NCBI RefSeq assembly: GCF_028769735.1
Contig: NC_088178.1
Span: forward strand, 24,192,357 to 24,256,356
Direction of reading: 5' to 3'
Length of the DNA stretch: 64,000 nucleotides
From: Zonotrichia leucophrys gambelii
Taxonomy: Eukaryota; Chordata; Aves; Passeriformes; Passerellidae
In this document: positions 47,701 to 64,000 of the stretch, piece after piece
Layout of the letters: each line of letters begins with the position of its first letter
How positions within the stretch are numbered: position 1 is the stretch's first letter
The notes under the pieces: generated by a model
What the model saw: the letters and a program-made list of their open reading frames with translations, nothing else
Told to the model about the DNA's origin: nothing
The model's database searches: none
Program-made: the position numbers and the translations under genes

Positions 47701-50700
47701 TCTTTAATTCCTTTTGCAGATTTTTTTTTTCCACACTGCTGATAACCATTTTTATGTGCTGCTACATCTTTCAGGGCTTTTTTTCCTGGTTCTATTTGTT
47801 TTCACTCACTGAATCTTGTTTTCACTTAGCCTGTTTGTTTCTAATGTCTGCATTCTTGTGTTTAAGTCGTCTCTTCAGCATTGAATTTACTGTTTAGGAT
47901 AGACAAGTCATGGCTGTTTCTTGTCCATTCATGCCTGTCCCCAGAACACTGGATTTTTATAGTACAGTCCCTGTTCTGTTCTGGGACAAAGCAGGGAGGA
48001 GTGCAGCCCTGCTCTTCTCGGAACAGCTGCTAATTCAGAGGCTGTGTGCTCCTTGAAGGAAGGGGGAGGAGAAGATGAAAAGAAGGGGAAGCAAGAGATG
48101 TCAACTGAGGGGAGCAAAATCCAAATATTTGTTCAGAAATGAAGCTCACTTGTCTTGTGTATGTCAGGAGCAGTAGCTTTTCAAAACCTATTTAATCAGT
48201 TGCTTGCAGTAGTACGAACACACCCATGTTGAAAATCCAGTTTTGCATTTAAAGAAACTTGATAAAGGCAAGCAAACAAAAAAGAAAAAGGAGGATAATA
48301 TATTCTACAGAACATGAAATGTGTGTGTTGTTTACAAGATATCTCTAGCCAGCACAACTCTCAATGGACCAATGATAAGGTTCCAATCTTAGTGGGGGGG
48401 AGCTGCAGTTTTAGTGGCTGTGTTACTCTGTCCAAGTTCACCCTGGAAATTGTGATGCCTTTCAGTTTTTCTTCTCCAAAACAGGAATAAAAGTCCTTTC
48501 CTCAGTGGTGTTTGTGGAGAAAGGTGTGTTTCAGAGGTGAAATGCTTCCATGCTATGGTGATGGGAACCACAGAGGACTCCAGCCAAGTCAGCAGCATCT
48601 GTCTCAAAGTGCCACTTGAACTTTGCAGGCAGATTAGTCCATGTCCTCAAGCACAGCAGTGGCACAGCTGACTTGGTTGGACTCTCTAGTCTGCAGGTGA
48701 GAGCAAAGCCTTGTTTCAGGTGAGATGCAGAACATCTGAAATGATAGAAGCCTTTAGGAGTCTGAAAGGCACAATTTTCAAGAGCAGCTGTGTCTCGCCT
48801 TGCTGATGTGGTCAAGTGTAAAATGGAGTAGATGCATGGTTTTGGAAGCCCTCTTGAAGTTTCTGTGGGGGTATGATTTTTGGCAGGATCTGGTCATGCT
48901 GGGCAGCAGCAGGCTGTCAGAGGGTGTTCCATCTTGTTCTGTGTTGGGAGTTGGATATATGGGGCCATTCTATAGTGAAAATAATTACTGTGTCTATTTT
49001 TGAAAAATGGCAGTTACTGTCAATTGGTATTTAATTTAGACAAGAAGTGCTACTGCTTCAGCTTCTCTGAAAATCAAGACATTAAATTACACCATCTTGC
49101 ATTAAGAAATTTGTCAGACCTACAGAAAAGGACAAAACTCATGTTATGTCCTCTGGCACTGCCTGGCAAAATCAAGCTTTCTGACTCAAGGTGCTGGCTG
49201 AATGATATTTCTTTCTGTTGTGGGCAGCTTGCAGATGGGTTTGGGGAGTCTTGCTTTGATTTTGAGGTCGCTGTGTCCAGGTCCTCGTGGCTCCCATCCA
49301 GTGACACGTGAAGGTCCAGGGCTTGCAGTTACCTCACCAGCACTAATAATTTGCTTTAGCTACGTTTATAGGATTTGTTTCACATTTTTTGGGCAACGCT
49401 TCTTTTTATTCCCCTTTTATTTTTCTAGGCTTGTTGTCATGGTATCTGGCACTTCCCATTCAGATATTAAAATTGAGTGAGTGGTGTCTGTATGTCTGGT
49501 TCATTTTCCCTCTCTTATCCTCTCCCCGAGGGAGAGTTTTACGTGGGATGTAGCACACTGTTTGCAAGGGCTTCCTTTGGGGGATTTTTTAATCACGTAG
49601 CAGCGTCTCTGTTGGGGAAGGCCTGGTGCAAAGGAGCCCCTTCCACTTGGGCTTGGGTTTGTTAAATCCTGTGTGCACAGGGCTCCCGTGGGACCTCATT
49701 GTGTCTCCCCTCGAGCTCCCCAGAAAAGGTTTCACTCCTGCATGAATGAGCTTTCAGCTGAGTCTCTCTAGCATGAAGGCAGTGATAGGAATTTTCTCTG
49801 TGCAGGTACCTGATGGGGAGTGCCATTGCTGTTTGGGTATCAGGGCTCTGATGCCTTAGGAGGAGAGTTTGCTTGAGGGATCCTGTTCCATCTGAGGATC
49901 TTTGTCGTTGTGTAGGCTTTGCAGGTGCTCTAGCTGTGGAACATGGAGGATTTTTCACAGAGGTTTGGGGTTAGCTTTACCTTATTTTTTTGTGAAGCTG
50001 TGGGCATGTTTCTTAGGAGGGTATCTGTTAAAAGTGCGTTTCACTGTTTGTCTGCAACATGGCTTTGCTCTCCAGTTGTATTTTAAGGATCTGCAAAACT
50101 TGGATAGTGCTGGTGGCTGTTTTTAGCCAAGGACAAATCATGCTTCTTAATTGTAGGTGCATTGTAGCATCTCACCATATCTGGGGCTCTAGATTGGATT
50201 GCATTTAAATACAGCTGACCTTTCCTAATGTATAGGGGTGGGATCTTCTCAGAAGAAATAAGGATAATTCAAGTATAGTAATTTGATGGAAGGTTCCGAA
50301 ACAAAGCTTGTACCCAGACACCTTCCTGCAAAAAGCAAAAACCAAATGATTTATCACTCATGCCTGCCTGTCTGGTTTTTGCTTTGAGAAAGATTGTGCA
50401 TTTTTCCCTAAATTCTTAAAAAAGTGAGTTATCAGGGGGAGAATGTTTTCTTGCTGTTCATGGACAATGTGTATTGAATGAATCCTAGTTTGTACAAACA
50501 TAAGGAGTCTGTATTGTAAATAAGCTATAGACTAAATGGGTGCTGTGATTGAGCTGCACTAAGCACAGAACAAGTTACCCTTCATAGATGGGTTGCAGTG
50601 AATTGTGACAGTGACAGCCTTAGCTTAATTGTTTGGTCCTAGGAGCACTGTGTGCAGAAGATGCTTGCCTTCTGGTTTGCTTCACCTGAGACTGCAGTGT

Positions 50701-53700
50701 GCATTGCTGGGGTGACAGCAGGTGATTTTCCTTGGTAAAGGGATGGAGAATGAATGAGACTGACATTACTGGTATAAAAAAGCGTCAGACAAGGAGCAGG
50801 TTTTGAACTGGGCTCATGATCAGATCTCATTTTCTCTTGATCTGAATTTTCTCTCTATAGCTTACCTCCTTTTTAAGGTGAACAGCTCTATTTGTTGGGG
50901 ACTGTTGTGGAAACAACAAGAAAAAAAAATGAAAGTCATTTCACTTGACCCTCTTTGCACATTATGAATATATCATCTCAAGGATATTTATGTAACCTTC
51001 TCCAAAATCCTCTACTTCATACAGCTTTTTGTATGAGACGCAGTCATTCCTTTTCATCCCAGGAATGTGTTTAAAAGACTTCTGAATTGGTTTGAAGGCT
51101 CACAGGGTGGTGTTCTGAAATGGACCTGTCTGCTGGAGCAGGGACAGCCTTGAACTTCAGAATTCTCGTTGGTTTCTCTTGTTTAAAAATGGAAAGCAAT
51201 CTCCCTGCCATCCATCCATAGGTTCTATTTATTCCAAACATCTCAATCTTGAGAAACAGTTGGAAAAGTGGAAGAATTATGTGCAGGTTTGCTTGGAAGA
51301 GCCACAGGTGGACAGCAAGTTTTGCTGAGCTTTTGCCACAGAGAGAAGCTCACCCCGCGACCAGTTCCTTCCCTGAATTTCACCCAGGTTTGAACAGGCA
51401 CAAATGGACCTGGGGAGATGTGGAGAATTGGTGGTGAGCATTATTTATCTCTGGGTCCCCAAGGCAGGGTGACTGAAGGCTGTTGCTGTCTGACTCGTGC
51501 CTGGCTGATGCGCGATGAGCTGTCAGACGTGCCCTACTTCCCAAGGGAGGGACGCCTGTCTGCAGGGAGGGCAGCTTTAATTAGGTTTTACATTTGGGCA
51601 GGGCACAACAAAAACACACTTTGAGGCAGTTCAGATCACTGCTGTCCCATTCTGTGCTTGTTCTCATGAGTGGCTGCTTATAGTGGGGACCATAGTTCTT
51701 TAATTCCACAGTAATTTACTTCCAACTAAAAAAGATGGTTTTAACCAGTCTTTCAATTGCCCACCTGTGACCAAGTAAATAAAAGTTCTACTTTAAGTTG
51801 CTCTTGGAGTAGTTTCTTGCAGTAGGAAGGCTTCAGACTTTCTGAGGATGTAGTTTGCTTCTGCTTTGCTTGTGGCAATGATTGTTCTTCATAGAACCAG
51901 CAGGAACAGTGTATTTGTAGAGCTTCAGAGTAGAAGAGATTATTGAGCACTTAACACATCCTGCCAAAGTGTTCCCTGGATTAATTTCTGCTTGAGCTAG
52001 AGCATAGCTTTCAGAAAAAAAAATCAAGCCTTCAGAATTTCCTGTGGTAGAACTGACAAAATGGTTGGTAGGTACTTAAATTTGTGTTACCTTCCATGTC
52101 AAAAACACAGAGCAAATGGCTTCCACAGGAAAACAGTGTTTGCTGTATTGTTTCTAGTTTGGTTTCACTTGCCAAGCAGTGGGATTTGGTATACATAACT
52201 CTATGGGCAAACATTAGTAAGAAAAAAAAAATTTGTACTCCAGGTGAATACTAATGTAGTAATGTTCAGGCTCAGCTTTGTTCAAATTACTATCACAACT
52301 TTTTGATCAGGTAGGCAGATTGACCCCCTTATCTCAAGTGAAGGAGTCCTTGTGCTGTAGTCAGTTCTCATGGCCCCATCACCAAGGCATCAGTGTCTTG
52401 CTTGGAGCACGTGCACCAGGACTGGGCTCTTCCTCAGCAAAGCATAGGCACATCAGAAGCAGCAATTTTTCCTTATTCTGTGACTTTTATGGCAAGAATA
52501 GTTTTAACTCTTGTGTCAGTGTTGCAAGCTTGATGTAGCCTGTGTCAGTCTTTTCATTTCAGCGTTCCTAAAGCACGGCACAGTTAACTTGGTTTGGCAG
52601 GATGTAATCTTGGTGCTGTGCAAATGTGTGTATTTGTGGTTTACTGAGGAGCTTAAATTGCTTTGTGCTTTCCCTCTGTCCTCTTTGTACTTATCCTCTC
52701 CTCCTTCTGTCTTTCTGCAGTCAATTTTCTCAAGCAAGGAGTTTGGGTTTTTTCCACTTAGTGGTGGAAATAAACAATTTAGGGCCAAGATCTGTTTCCT
52801 GAGATAGATGCTTTCCTACAGGTCTTTCTCGTGATTTCCTATTCACAAGTCCCAGTAAGAGATCTGTTGGCTTCTTTAATCCGTTTAATGTGTGCCCTGT
52901 TAATTTTGTCTTAGTCAATTAATAAGCAGTACCAAATCAAGTCCTTTAGAGAAGACCAAGTATATCAATGTTGATTAAATGGCATTCTTAAAATTTATAG
53001 GTCAAACTTGTAATCTCATCAAGAAGGTTGTCATTTCAGTTTGACGGAATCTATTTTCCATAGACTTAATTTGATTGACATTGATTTTATTACCCCCTCA
53101 CTAATTCTTTATTATTGAAGTTCAGTATTGGATATTCTGTAAATTTGCCTTGCTCAGTGTTACACTGCTGGACCTGTAAGTACTTGGGCTGTCCAGTCCT
53201 CCCTCTCTGAATTCCACTACAAACATTTTTCCTCCAGGCTCCTGGAATTTCTTAATCACAAGAGAGAGCCATTAGCCCCTTTTTTTTTTTGGAGTCTGTT
53301 CTCTGCAAATAATCCAGATCATTTAATTTAAACATATATAACTTCAGGAGCTCCTGTTTAGCATTCACCTGGGTATATCTTCACATACCTCTTCAGGTGT
53401 ACATAATGCTTCTTGTCTCTGTACTGTTACTATTAGTATCTCCTGGTGAGTCAGGATGAGTGTTAAGGGATCTTTTTTCAGTAACCTAAAAAAAAAAATA
53501 TTTTGTATTCCAACCTTTACTAGAGGGGTTTTATGCCTTTTTAAAATCTGTTTTCTATGATATTTCTGTTCTAACTTAGAGGGGTTTTTCTGTGTGTTTT
53601 CCCTTTACTTCTTAGCATAAATATGGAATTGGCCAATGTAGATTGGCTTACAGTGGAAGTAAAGGAAGGTGCAGGTCTTTGACACTGCCTTTTTCACAGT

Positions 53701-54483
53701 TGCAGGTTTTTGGTTGTATGGATAAAAATGATAAAGGGTGAATTGATTTTTTTTTCCTATTTTCTTTCTCGACTGGTTTTAAGTGCAATTTTCAGCTCTG
53801 AAATGGGACTTTGTCAAATGCAAAACATGTACATTTCCAGCTTGGGCTTGGCTTTGCCTGTTTTGGTTTTTTTTAAGACTGTCAAGTCCTTGATAACTTC
53901 TAACCCTGTTAGTGCTCATTTTTAGACTTATTCCTTACCAGATTCTGGGAGGTCCACTATCCATTTTCTGCTGCTAGAGAAAACATTCGGAAAGAGCAGT
54001 GGGAATAGCAAGATAACAAGGTGTTGTTTTAGGATCATCTAGAAATATCTCTTGCCTGACCTACTGAATCACAGCATGTGATGAACTATTGGATTCCAAA
54101 TCACAGAAAATATTTACTATTTACGGTGCTGTTCCTGGGAAGTGTAGCATGGGAATGAACTACAGTGTCTGTGTGGGATCCCACTGAGAGGTCCAGCTGC
54201 TTGCTTTGTGCTGCCAGATTGTGTCCAAAGAAGTGTTACCCTTTTGGAGAACATGCAGGAAGAGCACATGATGAAGAAAATAGGGAAGTTCATACTGTTT
54301 ACTGTATTTTGGAAGAAATCCTTTCCTTTCTTCACCTGTTACAATTTTTAGTTCTTTCATATCTGGAGTCTGTTTTGTCTGACATAAGGTACATTGCTCT
54401 TGAGAGGAATTTGAAACTCGTGTTTTTAGCTGCATGTATAAATTTTTTTGGCTTCTTAACTGTAAGTGTTTAGCACAGTAAAA

Positions 54484-54514
54484 CTTTATGATGTTTTCCA
54501 CAGTCATCATAAAG
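54484..54514. repeat. 10-base-pair hairpin with 11-base loop in intron 2
   Basis: CTTTATGATG (54,484-54,493) pairs perfectly with CATCATAAAG (54,505-54,514) across an 11-base loop. Confidence 0.8.
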
Positions 54515-56767
54515 CTTTTCACAGACAAAAAACTAATCTGAGTTTGTCTTTTCAATTTTTTGAGACTGAAGTGTTTGTGTCAGTTTTTAAACACATGATA
54601 ATATTTAGGCAAGATTGGTGAAAATAAAAAGTAACCAAACAAAATAGACCCTTGAAGTGGAAAGCTCTTAGTGGGAAGTATTTTTTCCCTTCAGCTTCAC
54701 TAGTACAGTGAGGTCTATGCCAGGACACAGCAGAAGGAATTTGCTGATGGAAACAACTGCACCGAGCTTTCAATGGGCTGTGAAGGGTGTGGAGTTTGAG
54801 GTTTTAAGATAAAAGGGTATTCATTGAATTAACAGAAATTCAGTGCTCAAAATTCTGAGTATTCACCCTTTTTTGTGAGCGTACAGTACAGCTAATATAG
54901 CAATCAGTGGGATATGAATTCATAACCAAATGCTTCTGAGTAACAGACCTGCTAACCTGTTACAAATTTCATATATTTCTTGATGTCCAGGAGTAAATAC
55001 ACTGACAAGAAGAAATCTTGTTTCTGACCTGTTATTTGAAAGAAAAATGGTATGACAGTGTAATAGTTTTCATTAAACCAGGTTCTGTAGTCCTGCATGC
55101 AGACAAGACTAACTTTTATTTGTTTTGGTATGTTGTCCTTCAGCTGGAGAAAATATATTTATCCATTGCCACTTGGTAGTGAGAATGAGAGATGATGATA
55201 TCTAAATAACTTGAATGTTACTGGAGGACTCAAAGAAAAATGTTGTGTAATAGTGATCTCATTATTTTCTTGTATTGCCATATATTTCCCTTTCTTACTG
55301 CTAGTGCTATCTGTGGGTTTGCTGTCCACGGTCTCTCTTGTGTGAGTACTTGCAGAAGTGAGAATGTTTTTATGGGAGATTGTTGAGAAGTAGTGTATGC
55401 ATTGTAGAGGTTGGTCAGTCCATGTGCCCTGAGAATAGCAGTGGCTGGACATGGAAGCCCAGGATCAGACATTGGCCACAAATCCCAGTCTCACATCAGC
55501 TACTCCTGCTCTCTGTGTACCTTTGAAGCCCAGAGATGATTAATAGGGAAAGGATACAAACACAGGTTATCCATCTCTGATCCTTGAGTCTCCTTCCCCC
55601 CCATAAAAAGATGTTTGTTTCCTAGGGAATGGCTTTCCTCTCCCTAGGATTGTTTAGGATTAAATGTATCAAAGATTTGATGTGTTCAGAGGTGCAGGAA
55701 TTGGGGCTGTATAAAATACCTCAGGTAGGCAAGCAGAAGAAGGCATGGCAGGGAAAGTATCTTTACAGTATTTTTGCTCTAGGCTTTGTGCTCAGCCAGA
55801 CTTCAGGTCATTCTTGGTTAATGTCATGTAACTTGGGTAAGAATATTTTTGCTAAGATTAGTTCAGCTCTCCAGGAAGACAGAGTATGTTTTTATACTTT
55901 TTTCTGAAGTTGAATTGATGGGATGGAATTGCTCCCTGGCTGTATTGTATGTTAAAACAGCCATTTCTTCTCCTTCGCCTGCATGTGGGCATTTCAGGCA
56001 TGAACTGCAGTGTTTCCATGGATTTTTAAAGTCTTCCATTGCATAGTTAGCAGCTTTTAGGGCTTTGATCTGATTTCGTAAGACAGAAGCGCTCCCTGTA
56101 TTTGTGTTACAGCAAACGCTGTATTTTTGGTGGCGTCTGACTTTGAGAAACACACAGATGCTTTTTTGTAGTCCAGGAGACAAAGAAACAAAGCTTTGTG
56201 CTGGGAGGCAGGATCTGTGCCTCCAGGGGACATCAAGGCGCTTGGTGTGCAGCTGCCTTCCCAAGCTCCCCTTCCTCCTGGTGAGCAGGAGCTGGGTCGC
56301 TGCTTGCTGCTCCCGTGGCTAGAAACCTCCACAAATGCTGCTCCTCTCCTGGGGAGGCATTTTCACATGTTTCCTTTCTCACTGCCTGTGAGCAGCAGCA
56401 TTTTGATCCCCTGCACATCAGTGCCGAGGGACAGGTGGTTTTTTGGCTTGCTGTGCCCCAGATACACAGAAGGGTGTATGAGAGGGAGCCTGACAGGATG
56501 GTTCACCTGCCTGCTTGGGCTTACAGATTCTTGAAACGTGATTATCTGTGTGTGTTTGAGTTCATGTGCCTTAAAAACAAAAACAAAAAAACCCTGTGTT
56601 TTCCAGACATGCAAAATAAGTTCAGTAGGATGCTGGAAGGGAAGGGATCTGGAAGCGGCTGTCTGTCACGTTGCATTAATAGAATTGGTGCTGCAAAGCT
56701 GCTGCTTGGGAATTGGGAAGAGATCCCTGTGGATGGGGTTCTCCCAGCCCTGTGCAGCCCCACAGCC

Positions 56768-56888
56768 GTGTGTGTGTGTGATCCCTGCAGTGCCCACAGC
56801 ACGGCCTCTCAGCCCTGGGTCACTTAGCCCAGTTATACCCGGGTCTGTTCTGCTGCAGACACACACACATACACACATACACACACAC
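56768..56888. repeat. Paired GT and AC microsatellites
   Basis: (GT)n at 56,768-56,780 and an (AC)n run with two T interruptions at 56,859-56,888 face each other across 78 bases, about 700 bases before exon 3. The two arms are complementary over at least 11 bases, so the intron RNA could fold here. Confidence 0.75.
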
Positions 56889-57569
56889 GGGTCTGGCTGG
56901 GCAGGCAGGAGCTGCTGAAAGGCTTTTGGCTGCTGCAGGGGCCTCCTGCCATCCCGTGCACAGCAGCAGTTGTTGCACTGTTTGGGTTTGCTGTCATCTC
57001 GAATGCTCCAAGGGGAGCTCTAATGTGGTCCCTCGCCCGGCTGCAATTTGGGCTGTCCCTTCTCCTATTTACTTACTGGCTGCTCACTGAGCAGTAAAAA
57101 GAGATGTAAAGGTGGTTTTCTGTTCCTCAGCTCCTTCGAGGTTAGTGTAAAAATGCAGTTTCCTAGTTTTGTGGTTTAAATACTTCAATATTTGTTTATA
57201 AACAGCAGCAAAATTATATGTGTGTGTTTATTTAATTTTAAGAGGTGGCCTTGTTACTGGCAGGTCAGCCAGTTATATTTATTAGGAGCTCAGCACAAAA
57301 CTATTACACAGTTCTGTTGCTGTCAAGCCTCATAGAAGCTTTGCAGTAAACTCCTGGGGAAGGCAGGGTGAGGAGTTGCTGCTTCTTGTTCTTACAGAAG
57401 GATCTTCAGAGCAGCAGTTTAAATTTATGATGGCTCCCCCTGTATTAAGGAGATAAAGAAATGGTGAAAAACAGCATAGAGACTCTAAGGGAAAGCAGGG
57501 ATGAAATGAACAGTGTAAGAATATTGTGCTTCTACTCTTGAAAGCTGTTCCTGTGCTGAAAAATATTGA

Positions 57570-64000
<6,431 letters not shown>

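Noticed and set aside
56315..56827. 170-codon frame upstream of exon 3
   Set aside because: Runs into the GT repeat, overlaps several other open frames and shows no known domain; not part of ELAVL4.

Overview
The window is vertebrate genomic DNA and carries the 5' part of a single recognisable gene, ELAVL4 (HuD), on the + strand. HuD is the neuronal RNA-binding protein of the ELAV/Hu family. The two internal coding exons translate to the HuD N terminus and most of its first RRM, and two alternative short first coding exons encode the known leaders MVM and MEWNGLKM. Large introns, few recognisable interspersed repeats and one decayed CR1-like 3' end suggest a bird or another sauropsid. That taxonomic call is an inference and no species is claimed.

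Layout. Positions 1 to about 15,000 are AT-rich upstream DNA in which no gene is recognised. The block at 14,940-15,660 becomes motif-dense. A CpG-island promoter at 15,661-15,930 holds C-tracts, a CG-alternating run, an inverted-CCAAT-class GGCCAATCAGC, a neurogenin-type CAGATG E-box and a TATA-like ATAAAT. A leader free of ATG and rich in AU repeats leads to exon 1a (MVM, ending at 16,173). About 755 bases further on, exon 1b (MEWNGLKM, 16,928-16,951) has its own TATA-like element. Intron 1 (about 18.9 kb from exon 1a) contains a 57-base CU tract, a GGAT microsatellite, a strong G-quadruplex motif, acceptor-like sites, and CpG-rich patches near 22.3-22.7 kb, 27.1 kb and 32.9-33.1 kb. Exon 2 is at 35,035-35,275, intron 2 is 22.3 kb, exon 3 is at 57,601-57,704, and intron 3 runs off the window end.

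Working together: either first exon splices in phase 0 to ATA ATT AGC ACC ATG GAG in exon 2. The message can therefore begin at MVM-, MEWNGLKM- or, if the first exon is non-coding, at the excellent internal start at 35,047. Exon 2 joins exon 3 in phase 1 and restores the RNP1 motif. The rest of RRM1, RRM2, the hinge and RRM3 lie downstream of the window.

Nothing here supports a new gene system. The most interesting signals are regulatory: overlapping ELAV-type AU nonamers in the gene's own leader, a PTB-type CU tract between the two alternative first exons, quadruplex-capable promoter DNA, intronic CpG islands, and a few unusually perfect palindromes in intron 1.
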